From Bretschneidera sinensis (lineage: Eukaryota; Streptophyta; Magnoliopsida; Brassicales; Akaniaceae), in NCBI GenBank assembly GCA_023935145.1, contig CM043698.1, forward strand, positions 145,972,125 through 146,036,124: DNA of 64,000 nucleotides. Reading direction: 5' to 3'. The translations under genes and the position numbers were made by a program. Every line of letters begins with the position of its first letter. Within the stretch, counting starts at the first letter, position 1. Below, piece by piece: positions 44,158 to 55,862 of this stretch. The notes beneath the pieces were generated by a model. The model was given only the letters and a program-made list of their open reading frames with translations, had not been told where the DNA came from and ran no database searches.

Positions 44158-44676
44158 TGAGAGCTGGTTCTGAACAAAACATATGAAGAAAGAACACTTG
44201 TTTTACCTTCTATTTAGTGTGGTAAATATGGTCCAATTTGTTTATTAACGTGACTCACATGATTTTCATCCCATAAGAAGCACTATCATAGACTATGTCA
44301 ATCTTGCAGTAGGAAGATACCCATATTGGAACCGTAGCCTTGGTGCTGACCATTTCGTGCTTTCATGCCATGTTTGGGTAAGTGTATCACTTTTCTTTGC
44401 TTGTAAGCATCCCGCATTGCAACGAAAAATTATTCTCACCCTCAGTTTGATCAGCTGCAACTAGCACTTCGATTTTTTAACAGGGGCTGCAAGCTAGCAT
44501 TACACTTTCTTATCTCGAGAAGAAATCAATTTGAGCCCTATGCAATGCATATATCTTTGAGAGGTTTAACCCCACCAAGAATGTATCAATCTCCAAACTG
44601 GTAAACTAACTGGTTTGGTTGGCAGTCCATCTCTGTACATTTATGTGTGTGTGTTTGTGTTTCTTAAAATGGTGGT
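44158..44676 (+). repeat. Tandem duplication in the GT47 pseudogene, first copy
   Basis: Begins at TGAGAGCTGGTT and is repeated from 44677 with an offset of 519 bp. It includes an exon part, the following intron and the next exon part. Confidence 0.85.
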
Positions 44677-45302
44677 TGAGAGCTGGTTCCGAACAAAAGA
44701 TCCTAAGAAAGAACACATGTTTTACCTTCCATGTAGTGTGGCAAAGATGGTCTGTTTTGTCTATGAGCGTGACTCGCATGATTTTCATCCCATAAGAAGC
44801 ACTATCGTAGACTATGTCAATCTTGTAGCTGGAAGATACGCCTACTGGAACCATAGCCTTGGCGTTGATCATTTCATGCTTTCATGCCATGTTTTGGTAA
44901 GTGTATCACTTTTCTTTGTTTGTAAGCATCCACTATTGCAACAGAAATTATTCTCATTCTCATTATGAATTTGATCAGCTGCAACTAGCACTATTTAATT
45001 TATTAATCTGGTTCATGTAGGTTTTTCAGCCTATATATATCCTATATGGCTAACAACTGGCTTTTGAAAATTAGTATTCATTTGGGATTAATTGCATGGT
45101 GTTAAAATTATATACTAATTTGTAAGCACTTCAGTTTTGTAACAGGGTCCGGGATGCTAGTTTTTCATCTCCAGAACAACTCAATTGGAGCCCTATGCAA
45201 TGCAAATACCTAGGATGTATCAATCTCCAAACTGGTAAACTAAGTGGTTTTGTTGGCGGTACATCTCCTTATATTTATGTGCGCATGTGTGTGTTTCTTA
45301 CA
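44677..45302 (+). repeat. Tandem duplication in the GT47 pseudogene, second copy
   Basis: Longer than the first because its intron holds extra sequence (about 44990-45140). It ends near the shared TTTATGTG..GTGTGTTTCTTA phrase. Its coding part has fewer stops than the first copy. Confidence 0.8.
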
Positions 45303-45404
45303 TATATTACCCTTCTCTTTATCAAACATGTAAACAAAGTATGTTATTGAATGTCTTCTGGTCTTTCTATAAGTGTGTATATGCTTACTGATATCTGCTT
45401 TGTC

Positions 45405-45880
45405 CTAAGAAGATCTCATTTTCCTACCAGGTAGCACAGCTATATATGGAACAAATCTTCTTTGGGCCTGATTCTCACTTGAATCTGATGGAAATGTCCC
45501 ACTCAAGCTGAAATGGAGTCCAATCTTAGCCTCGAGAGTCTCAGCACAACACCTTGTTTTCCATGCATTTACAAGTGGCTGCATGCTCAAACCTCCTTCG
45601 ATGCTGACACGCAGCAGCAGAACTGCCGTGTTCAAGGCTAACATCGTTATCACTTCACTAGTACCCCTATACGGCCTTGACAATGGCATATCTTCTTCTG
45701 AATTTGAATCCAAGAAACCTGACTTGGGTATGATCATATACCCCGTAAACCACTTCCTTCTGGCTTTAACAGTTTAATCGTTTCATCACCAGCAATACTT
45801 CCCTCATCATCATGGAAGTTGCACAGAAATGACATCAACTAATCTTGGTGGTGCAGCAATGACAAGTTTCATGGGTAGCA
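45405..45880 (-). pseudogene. Unassigned protein-coding-like fragment
   Basis: A reverse-strand frame at 45405-45737 reads protein-like sequence (PYRGTSEVITMLALNTAVLL, LVNAWKTRCCAETLEAKIGL, RRFVPYIAVLPG). A different frame just upstream (about 45740-45830) gives HDDEGSIAGDETIKLLKPEG, so a frameshift may separate two parts of one exon. No family recognised. It lies between the GT47 and DUF2921 pseudogenes. Confidence 0.35.
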
Positions 45881-47272
45881 ACAGTCCTAGTACTAGAAGG
45901 CTGGAAATGCAGTATTTTAAGTCTCTTAATAGGGTATCGATCTTTCTTTTTTGTTGTGTTATTCTGTGTTTTCAGGAAGTTTGCTGGAAATTCATTAGAA
46001 TTTTGTATATAGTAATAGCAATTGTTCAGAAGTAATTATGTGTATATAACTTATGCAGAAAGTAGAAATTATTCGCACTCTGCATTGGAAGGATTTAAGT
46101 CAGTATGTTCTTTTTTAAGGAAACTACGTAATTTTTTGGAAATCATGATCAGTGGACTAGTCAACTTCCTATTATACTTGCAGCATGTAGTTCAATAATT
46201 TGTCTCCGTTCTGACTGCTACACTCTGTAGCTGAAAGGCAGCTTGATCAGTACCGTTTTGGAAGAGAATTGAGTTTGAGAGCAACAGACCATGGTCAAGT
46301 AGAAGATAGGAGAAAGGAGTAACAATACTGTAGAAGAATCCACAACCATAAGCAACGTAAATTTCTTCAAGTAACAAAATTGAGATGAAGAAGATATTTC
46401 ATAACTTAAAGTTGGGGAAAAAAAGTTATAGTCATCTCTCTCTATCTCTCTCACTCACTTAAAGACTTGGCCAAAAGTAGTTGATAGGGCTCTCTCAAAT
46501 GTCTTTCTTCCTGCTTCAAACAATTCAAGAGCTTTGGAAAAATGGAGCTCAAATTAGAATTGTTCAAAGCAACAAGTTAATTACTGAATGTTTACAGTAC
46601 AAAATAAAAATGAAAAGAAAAAGAGAGAAATTTAATGACCGTGAGGATCCAAATGTGTGAAAATATACAAGAGTTAGATAAAGTATAGGGGTAAACGAAT
46701 GTGTGAAAAAATTGAGGCGGACTTTATGCCAAGCTCGCTCGGAGGGTAAACACATGAAGACCTACAACCCTCTCACAACTTGGGAATTTAGGAGTGAGAG
46801 TGGATTGTGCCATGTCGGTCCATGATCCACACAAAAAGGCTCACCATATCTTCATGCCGTGTCTCCCTTTCTTTTATCGTGCCATGTTAATTTTTTAAAA
46901 ACTTATGAAAAATAGAAGACTACTTGTGTTGGACACGTACTCGCATATAATGAGTAACATATGACATTGCAAATATCAAACCCTTCAATATCCTTTTAGA
47001 AAGTAAAAATGACTTGTATAAATAGTGAAAGCACACAAACCTGACATACTACTAAAACAAGAAACAACAGATGAACAATCTAATGACTGCATCTGCATCA
47101 ATTTTCATCTCACAAGTTACAATGCTAAACATGACAACATTATGAGATCCAGTTTCTCCTTTTTTTTTATTTTATTGACTGAAGCAACAATAACCGGATC
47201 GAAACTCGGACATTACTCCCAAATGACAAGGGAAGAGGTGCAACAGTTGAGTTAAGCTCAAGACCACAACAA
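45881..47272. other. Intergenic stretch before the DUF2921 pseudogene
   Basis: Short ORFs only. The last few hundred bases may be 3' untranslated sequence of the reverse-strand DUF2921 gene. Confidence 0.45.
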
Positions 47273-49590
47273 TTATGTTTCACTAACCCCAGCTGGAACC
47301 TTCTCATACATAACTCTCAAAATCTCTGGGGAAGAATGCACTGGCCACCAAACCGTTGCTGCAAGTAAATAATTGCAGCAAATAGTAAACCCCCCAAAGG
47401 GATGATTACATCCCAAAGCATTGGAGTAAAAATTCACACCAGGGTTCGCGTAAATGCATACTCCCTCAGAATGTCGACCAAAGTTTTGAGCCCTGTAAAG
47501 ATCATACTCATGAGGGAGCAATCTGACAAAAGTAGTCCCAATGTAGAATGAACAAGAAAGAGCATTCTCTTTCGAGTTTCTGAATACGTTGAGGAGAATA
47601 TGAGGCAAAAGAAACCCGTCCAAGATCAAACCTGTATAAGATTTCAAGTCCTCCCAGAAAGAATGTTGATGGAATCGTATGATGTGAGAAGAAAGCAATA
47701 CAATATTATGTCTACTCTTTCTCCAGCTCACAAACAAAGCGATTAAAGCCCCAGCTGCATAAAATGGTAATGACATTAACAGGGTTTTTTTCTCAACAAA
47801 CCACAAATCCTTTTGATTTTCGTCAACTGATCTTGCTGTCCATGATAGCTGCAAAAGACGGCATTGCAACAAGAAAGCTACCATTATAACTACCCTTACA
47901 ATAACCTCGTTCACTTTGAGCCATTCACCAATACTTCCAAGCAGAAAATATTGTTGATCGCGGTTTTGCAAGAACAAGGCTTCAAAGTTTAGCAGAAGCT
48001 GTATCATGTAGCCCAAAGTAAGAAGTGTTTTGCAAGAATAAGGATTCAAAGTTTAGCAGAAGCGGTATCATGTAGCCCAAAGTAAGAAGTGAACACATAC
48101 GGATTGAAACAAATGGAAGCAAATCAGGATGCTTTTTCACCTGAAAGAGTTGCATTACCACAAATACGCATGCAAGTGTGTTAGAAATCAGAACCACTGT
48201 GATCTCCAGATCCATTCTCCAAATAGACTGTTCTGCTTGATCTGTAATATAAGCAGCTGCAAATAAATCCAAACTCTCAAAGTAAAGAGGATTAGAACTT
48301 TTTCGCGAGCTTTTGATACTTCACTTGATATAACCTCCATTTTTCTTCGGTTTCAGTAGGGAAAATTGTCAGTAGGGAAAATTGGAAGCTGAGAAAAATT
48401 TCACAGTCAATAGAATCATTTGTTGATAATTGAATATTTGAGCCAATTTTTCTGCAGCCTACCATACACAAGCTTCTTGTTTTCACATCATAAATCCCTT
48501 CAGCATTGATTCGCACTATTTCATCAGAAATTGCACCTAATTTCATACCAGGTTGCAGACTTATGCCAATATTGTAGCTGATATTGACGAGGCTCCTTTC
48601 GCTCCATTCTGCATCCTCTGAAGACTTTGCAGAACTTGAGCTCGAGACAGGTTTGGCACTGTAATACTGAATGAAGATCTGATCAGCAACAGAAACAGAA
48701 TCTACATAACCCCAAGCGATTCTCTCTTTAGATCTTTTGACTGACATGTCGAATTTCATATCAGAAGAATGAGGGTTTGGGCACTTTTCTCCGTTGTATT
48801 TTGCAGGCTTCCTTGGATGGCAAAACTTCCTTACCCTGTCAATTTCAATGTACTCATACTTCAAACTTGAAACCCCCCTAAAATGATTCTCAGAACTTGA
48901 AAACAAGAACCCATCATAGTATCCCGAATCATTCACAGTTTTGTTGCTCCAAATTTTCCCTATAATGGCAGTAGTCTCTCTTATTGACAAGATTGCAGGA
49001 AACCTTAAGCTCAACCTTGTCGTACAATGCCCAACATGAGCATTAGCCCAGGATTCAGTGATGTCCAAAAATTGACAGGCAACAATGCAGAGTTGATTCT
49101 TCTTCTCATCCCATGATCCTTCCCCAGTCAACGTTGTGTTTGGATTGAAAGGCCAGTTGAAACCAACATAGCTACTGTTCCGAAATTCTATCAGAACTCA
49201 TCTTCTCCTTTTGCTCTCCAAACAAGTAAGAATTCCATTCAAAGACATCGCATTAGGGAAAAATCCATCAACCCCAATAAAAGGACTGCAGTTATTTGCA
49301 GAACTGCAGTTGCTCATATACTGCAAATTGAATTCGTTGACAGCCCTTGACAATATTGAGCAGAAACTTCTCCTTGGTAGTGAACTAAACGGTAAACTCA
49401 GTGCATTATCACTTCCACTCGAACATCCATCAATTGTTTCTCCAGAAGGGAAATTAAACTGATAATTCAGCTGCAGAAGCATCAATATGGAAATTGGTTC
49501 AAAATAGCTCGAATCATCATTAGAATTCATGATCCTATTTCCACCAGTGTAGTAACCGGTATGGAGAGGAATAAAGTGAAATATTCAGTT
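47273..49590 (-). pseudogene. DUF2921-family membrane protein (At1g52780/FLY1-like), broken
   Basis: Reverse-strand pieces in family order: HTGYYTGGNRI then DSSYFEPISILMLLQLNY (to 49198); RNSSYVGFNWPFNPNTTLTG after an in-frame stop at 49198-49200; LVNISYNIGISLQPG and a region to 48292; then, after a frameshift, PLYFESLDLFAAAYI and transmembrane helices (ITVVLISNTLACVFVVMQLF); and the C-terminal multi-helix part ending YEKVPAGVSET. DUF2921 proteins are multipass membrane proteins; FLY1 adds a RING finger and controls pectin methylesterification. No RING is seen here. About 150 N-terminal residues are missing. Three lesions were seen: an in-frame stop, a frameshift near 48295 and a 64-bp tandem duplication at 47964-48091. 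Confidence 0.85.
47964..48091 (-). repeat. 64-bp tandem duplication in the DUF2921 pseudogene
   Basis: 47964-48027 and 48028-48091 are near-identical, both beginning TTTTGCAAGAA and ending AAAGTAAGAAGTG. The length is not a multiple of three, so it shifts the frame within a transmembrane segment (TLGYMI.LLLNFE appears twice in different frames). Confidence 0.95.
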
Positions 49591-51072
49591 TCCAAATTTG
49601 GTTAGGGTAGACTCAGAGATGATTGAAGAGTACAAATCAGTGTAAGAGATTGGAGTTGTTGTCGATGAGACAGTGTTTATAGAGAAACTAATGAACAGAA
49701 AGATATTAGAGCATCAAGCCATAGCATTGTTGAAGGATTCATGGCTATTGTCAATTATAGAAAAAGCAAGTAGAAGAGAGAGAGAACAATCACAGGAAGA
49801 AAGATGACAGAGTCACTACAGGTGATATTTAAGAACTTATAATATATACATAATTATCTTATCACACTGTAATCTGCAATTATTTCTTACCAACAAAGCT
49901 CAAGAATTCCTTTGTTTAAAGAAAATCTCTAGATAGATACTTTGTTTTTACTAAGGCAACAAATGCACAAGTGGTGCATAAAGCAATCCGTCGAAGCAAA
50001 AATATCATAAACTTTAGGAGGTGAATAAAACTTTTATTACAATATATAAAAAAGAAAAGAAATGGATGAAAGTTATTATCAGCTAGGAGAGCCTTACATG
50101 ATGAAAGATATCGCTGAATGGTTCAAAAGAATGAAAAATTAGAAGCAGTTTAATCACTGAAAATATTTTTTTCAACTTTTATCTCCATCCTTTTAACACT
50201 TTCTTTTCAACAATTTGTACATTTTTATCAAAATTTAAAATTCTATTTTTTAGCATAATATTAAAAAATTCTCAGCTTGTATAGATATAAACTTGGCCTT
50301 AAAAATTACTTCATTGGTCCTAATCAATTTCTCCACAATTCAGCTAAAAAGAAAACTGACAAAAATGAAGCCTAGAACACTGCAATTACCATTGCAAGAT
50401 TCGTTTCAAACTAAAATTGATCTTCTCCTGTGTCTTGACTCGTACTTCGTTTGTTTGTGAAAACATTTATCCTTTCTATTATCTACACATAAAGAAAAAT
50501 GATATGGTGATGTGTCACTCCAAATTAGAGGAAAGACCAACCAAAAGTATTAACAACATTACATAATTTTTGTGCTTAACACAGATCATCTTACAGTAGA
50601 AAGGAAACAAAAAATGGCAAAAATATTGAATTTACTTTTCCTCAAAATTCAATACAAAAGACCAGACAGACCCAAAAGAAAAGGTTATATACGAAGTTAT
50701 AGTCAACACAGAAGAAAAGGGTTTCAATCCTTCACCTAGAAATTTTCAAACTCCATAACATTCAACCAAATTAATCAGAAAATCTGTACAGATCAATGAA
50801 CACAACACCATTTAGCTGCAACTTCAAAGAAAACATTTCTGCAAATCAACATGAGTGACGGTACAAATAGGTTGAAAAACATAAGATTAATACTAAATAA
50901 CTTTTAACTGCTAAAATTCGAAAGAACATCTCTCATACCCTAAATCCATTTACAACTCCATTATTCTCAAACCAAATAAACCCAAGCCAAAACCAGTGAC
51001 AGATCCAAGAGCCACATTGTAAATAAAAGAAAACCTTGATGTAATTAAACAAAAATACCACTGTAAATAAGG
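49591..51072. other. AT-rich stretch, no gene recognised
   Basis: May include the lost N-terminal part and promoter of the DUF2921 gene, but nothing was recognisable. Confidence 0.5.
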
Positions 51073-51180
51073 GAATGGTGTAATTTACTTACAAGGGAGC
51101 TATCCTATTTATACAAGTCAATAGGAGAGGCAAAGCTATACACAACCAATGTGGGACTAAGCCCATATAATACATTAAAA
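51073..51180 (-). repeat. Truncated 3' LTR of the short-LTR Copia element
   Basis: Shares GAATGGTGTAATTTACTTAC, CAAGGGAG.TATCC and AACCAATGTGGGACTAAGCC with 55693-55803. The outer about 45 bp are missing. Confidence 0.8.
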
Positions 51181-51193
51181 TCCCCCCTCAAAC

Positions 51194-54100
51194 TCAAGGC
51201 AGTAAGTGGGAGGTGAACCTGAGTTTGGAAACCACAGAGTGAAAGTGTCTGGGTGGATGAGCCTTAGTGAAAATGTCAGCTGTCTGATCGGCTGAACTGA
51301 CGGATTGTAGACGAACCGTATTCTGGAGAATGTGATCACGGATGAAGTAGATATCATTCTCGATGTGTTTTGTACGCTCGTGGAAGACATCATTGTGAGC
51401 GATCTGAATAGCACTCCTGTTGTCACAGTGTAGAATAGTTGCAGTAGGAGAAGAGATACCCATGTTAGCGAGTAGCCATCGAAGCCAGATAAGTTCTTGA
51501 GTTGCATCAACCATGGCACGATATTCAGCTTCAGTACTGGAGCGAGCAACCACAGTTTGTTTCTTACTACGCCAGGAAATCAGGGAATTGCCCAAAAAGA
51601 AACAATAACCAGTGGTTGAATATCTGTCGATGGGGTCTCCGACCCAATCAGCATCAGAATAGGCTTATAAAACGGGACAAACTGTGCTGAGAAATGAAGC
51701 CCATGAAATAAAGTGCCCTTGACATACCGAAGAATACGAAGAACAACCGAGTAATGGGTGGTCCGAGGAGCGGACAAGACCCGACTGACCTGCTGAATGG
51801 CATAGGCAATGCTAGGGCGAGTGACAATAAGATATACAAGATTTTCAACCAGTTGACGATATAGAGTGGCATCCTGAAGAGGTGAACCATCGAGTGGGGT
51901 AAGTCTGATGTTCGGCTCGAGAGGAGTAGTGGCAGTGGTTGAGTCAGTGATCCCAGCCTTGGAAAGGAGATCCGAGGCATATTTGGCCTGAGAGAGAAAA
52001 AATCCATCAGAATTAGACAAGACTTCGAGGCCAAGAAAATAGGTGAGCACGCCAAGATCTTTCATCTCGAATTGCCCACTGAGAAACTTTTTGAGTTCAG
52101 AAATACCATGTAGATCATCTCCAGTAATAACCATATCATCCACGTATAGTAAAAGAAGGATAATATCGTTGGCAGTATGGCGGATAAACAGAGTTAAATC
52201 ATGAGCACTCGGTGTGAACCCAAACTGATGAATGGTAGTGCTGAATTTGGCAAACCAGGCACGTGGAGCTTGTTTCAAACCATACAGGGCACGACGAAGG
52301 CGACAAACTTTGTTTTGAGGGGCATCCAAGCCGGGAGGTGTATGCATATAGATTTCCTCAAGAAGATCCCCATTGAGAAATGCATTTTTGACATCCATTT
52401 GAAATAGAGTCCATCTTCGAATGGCGGTGACAGCAAGGAGTGTACGGACAGATGTGAGCCTCGCCACTGGAGCAAATGTCTCTTCATAGTCAATGCCATA
52501 TTCCTGAGCAAACCCCTTGGTAACAATTCGGGCTTTATATCGTTCAATAGAACTATCAGAAAGTGTCTTGATCTTAAACACCCATTTGCACCCAATAGGA
52601 GTTTTTCCAGGGGACAGATCAACAATATCCCAAGTATGAGTTTTAGCTAGGGCCTGAAGTTTTTCGTCCATTGTTTTCTACCAAAGTGGATTAGTAGTAG
52701 CCTTCTTATAGGATTGAGACTCATGCAGATGAAGTATAGTGGAAAAACAATGATAATCACAATGGTAATCAGTAAGATGAGAAGGGGGATGAGTTACCCT
52801 GGTAGATCTGCGGGAGTGATCTGGAGGATGGGTCTCAGAGGAAGTTGGTGCAGACTCATCAGACATAGGAATATCCTCGGGCATGACCGATTGAGTCAGA
52901 GAGGTGAGGTCAGCTGAGGATTCTGGAGCTGGAGTTGGGTCTGGAGAAGTAAGATCAGCTGGTTGTTCCGAAACAGAAGGGATGATATCAGCTGGTGATT
53001 CGGAGGTGGACTCAACAATACCTGAAACTGGATTTTCAGGAAATAACTCAATAGATGGATCAGTAAAGAATCTGGAGTTAGTGATGGTTGACATGTCAAA
53101 TGACCGTAAGGAAGAGAACATTTGATGTTCCCAAAAAAATACATGACGAGAGATACGAAGAGTTTTAAAAATAGGATCCCAGCACCGATACCCCTTATGT
53201 TCAATACCATATGCAATGAAACAACACAGATGAGCCCTTGGTTGTAATTTTTTATGTTCATGTGGTTTGAAAAGAACAAAACAAACGTAACCAAAGACTT
53301 TGACGTTAGAGTAATCAGGAGGTTTACCGAAAAGGCACTCGAATGGAGACTGATTTTGGATTGTAGCGGAAAAGACACGATTGATTGTGTACACTGCGGT
53401 TAAGGCAGCATCACCCAGAAACGTTCAGGACATGATAACGAAATAAGTAGAGCACGAACGGTGTCAAGAATATATCGATGTTTGTGTTCGGCTCGTCTAT
53501 TTTGTTGGGAGGTTCCAGGGCACGAGCGGTGGGGAAGTGTGCCATTTTTGTGAAGTAGATTTAGAAAAGCATGGTCTTTATATTCCATTGCATTATCTGA
53601 ACGAAAAATTTTGATATTCCGAGAGAATTGAGCTTGAACCATAGAAGAAAAATCAGAATATATTTGAAAGAGTTCAGATCTGCTTTTCATAAGAAACAAC
53701 CAAGTATAACGAGAATAGTCATCCACAAATATAACAAAATAACGAGTATCACCCATTGATGCATGAGGAGAAGGCCCCCAAACGTCAGAATGTACTAAAT
53801 CAAAAGGTGTAAGGGAAACAAACTGACTCTCATTAAAAGGCAAAGCTGATTGTTTTGCAAGTTGACAATGAATACAATGAAAAGACCCATGCTAAAGTGA
53901 ACCTAACTGACAACTAGAAATAAGAGAATGTAGAGGGCTGGATGAAGTATGACCTAACTGAGAGTGCCACAATTCCTCGGGAGAGAGTGCTGCGATGGAT
54001 GCGGTTGATTGGTTTGGTGATGGTGAGGATGGGACTTGGAGGTGAGTGAACTCAAAAAAGTGTCTAACTTTACGGCCTGTTCCAAGGAGTTTTCCTGTCT

Positions 54101-55416
54101 GAGGGTCCTGCACACGATAACCAGTAGAAGAAAAAAGCAATCAAGTCCAATATCACATAGTTGTCCAATAGATATAAGGTTAAGCGTAAGTTTAGGAACC
54201 AAACATGCGTCAGAAAGAGACAAATGAGAACTGTCAACATGTCCAGTGTGGCTGACCAACATATTTGATCCATTAGTAGTGTGAATAGTAGGTGCATGTT
54301 CATCATGGATTTTAGAGGAAAATATAGAGGCATCAGAAGTCATATGATTGCAATAAGCAGAATCAAAATACCATCGGGATGTACCTGGTGTAGCTGACAT
54401 GGCTATATTGTTACCAGTTTTATTTAGAGCCTCAGTAAGAACGGTGCATAAACCACTCCAATCAAGTGGAGAGCTAGATGAAGTTGGTGTAGTATCAATG
54501 GCTATAGCAGCAGTATTCTTTGGCTTGGAATAGAACCAATTGTATGAGCCTCGAGAGCGATATTGGTTCCCATTTGACTGATTTCCAGATGGAAGTTTAG
54601 GGCAGTCTGCAAGATAGTGACCTGGTTCTCTACAGACTTTATGTAGGCGAGAAGGACATTTGAGCAATTCATGCCCTTGTGAATGACAATACTTGCAATA
54701 TAAGGGCTTCTGGTATGGGTTTGTCTTGGCAGCTGGTGTGGCAAAAGTAATGGGTGCTGCAAAGGCAACATCTGTATGAGATCCTTGTAATGTGGCGAGA
54801 CGTGCTTCCTCACTGAGTAGATCAGAAAGTACGTCGTTTAGGGGAGGTATCGCGCCCCAGTGTAGGATTGAAGCTCGTACAGGTTCAAATTCCTCTCTCA
54901 AGCCCATCAGGAATTGCATAATGCGTGTCTCAGTTCGGTACTTTCCATGAACATCAGTGTCTTTTTTGCATTCCCAAGTTGGCTCAGTGAGAGCTAACTA
55001 GTTCCACACGGCAATCATCTGATGTTGACAGTTTGTCCAGGTTTTTGGAGCATGCTATGAAGAGTGGAAAGAAGAAGATACTGATTTGAGATGTCTACCT
55101 TGATATAGTGGTGTTGGAGAAGATCCCAAGCTTCTTTAGCTGTATGGAGTGTACCAAATTGAAGTTTGATTTCTAGGATAATAGTGGCGTGAAACCATGT
55201 GAGAATCTGGTGATTTTTACTATCACAGTCCTCTAGACGGTCAACATATTTATCAGCATCTTCGTCGTCCTTCTTCTTGGGTTCAGTGATATCTCCAGTC
55301 ACGTAAGGCCACAATTTTTGTCCACGGAGGAAACCAGACATTTCTTGAGCCCACACAACATAATTAGATTCATCCAGAACAGTAGTAATAACCCGGGGTA
55401 AGTATGATTCAGCCAT
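51194..55416 (-). pseudogene. Gag-pol of the short-LTR Copia element, several frame breaks
   Basis: Right to left: gag 55416-55015 (MAESYLPRVITTVLDESNY), a stop, then 54919 onward with zinc knuckle CKYCHSQGHELLKC and a protease site reading D-S-A rather than D-S-G. Integrase follows at 54140-53400 with the H-H motif (LWHSQLGH) and all three acidic residues (HSDVWGP, RSDNAMEY, QQNRRAEHKHR). The spacer is Ser/Pro-rich. Reverse transcriptase at 52671-51580 is open and keeps YVDDMV and YGLKQAPRAW. RNase H ends at 51194 (ARSSTEAEYRAM, CDNRSAIQIA). The breaks are a few stops and shifts, so decay is milder than in the Tnt1-type element, especially in the polymerase. Confidence 0.88.
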
Positions 55417-55632
55417 AGGCCCGCTGATGTGGCTTTTAGGGCTGACGTGGCAGCAACGATTCTGAAACAGGAGCGGCAGCGGAGATAATGTCGATGGAGA
55501 ATGAGACTGCGACTATAGTGATGACCCGATAGGTATGAAAATGATATACTTGAAGTTTTTCTGATGTGAAGGATCCACTAATAGTGGCAGTCACAGAGCA
55601 TACTCAACTCTTAATATTCCAAGAACTATTAT

Positions 55633-55645
55633 GGCTCTGATACCA
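55633..55645 (-). promoter_or_regulatory. Primer binding site of the short-LTR Copia element
   Basis: Reverse strand TGGTATCAGAGCC, three bases from the LTR. Confidence 0.85.
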
Positions 55646-55648
55646 TAT

Positions 55649-55803
55649 TGAATTTGAGAGAGGAAGTGAGACAATACAAAGAGAAGAATTGTATTGAATG
55701 GTGTAATTTACTTACAAGGGAGTTATCCTATTTATATAAGCCAATAGGAGAGGCAAAGTTATACACAACCAATGTGGGACTAAGCCCATATAATACATTA
55801 ACA
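55649..55803 (-). repeat. 5' LTR of the short-LTR Copia element
   Basis: 155 bp. On the reverse strand it starts TGTTAATGTATTATATGGGC and ends CTCTCAAATTCA. It ends 59 bp from the stop codon of the neighbouring ORF at 55863. Confidence 0.85.
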
Positions 55804-55862
55804 ATTTTTATTTTTTTATGAGAGCACCAAATGGATCATAAAACCCTGACTGGGGAATGAAC

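Larger units (their letters stand above)
44029..45302 (+). pseudogene. GT47/exostosin-family glycosyltransferase, broken, with an internal tandem duplication
   Basis: First copy, exon 44029-44377: YLEMEMQFKIFVYKEGKPP, HDGPCKIIYSTDGNF, METESWF, then a stop, [12 protein letters not shown], and [18 protein letters not shown], with a GTAAGT donor. After an intron the next exon-like piece (about 44484) has FNPTKNVSI in broken frames. The block from METESWF onward is then repeated from 44677, with better coding sequence (ESWFRTKDPKKEHMFYLP, DYVNLVAGRYAYWNHSLG). The match is to plant exostosin-like Golgi glycosyltransferases of the At5g03795 type. The N-terminal anchor and most of the catalytic C-terminus are missing. 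Confidence 0.8.
51073..55803 (-). mobile_element. Ty1/Copia retrotransposon with very short LTRs (RE1/Ale-like)
   Basis: Reverse-strand element: a 155-bp 5' LTR (55649-55803), primer binding site, gag, protease, integrase, reverse transcriptase, RNase H, a purine-rich TTTGAGGGGGGATTT, and a 3' LTR that is recognisable over only about 108 bp (51073-51180) and lacks its far end. LTRs this short are typical of the Ale/Retrofit group. No target duplication can be shown because the outer 3' LTR end is missing. Confidence 0.85.
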
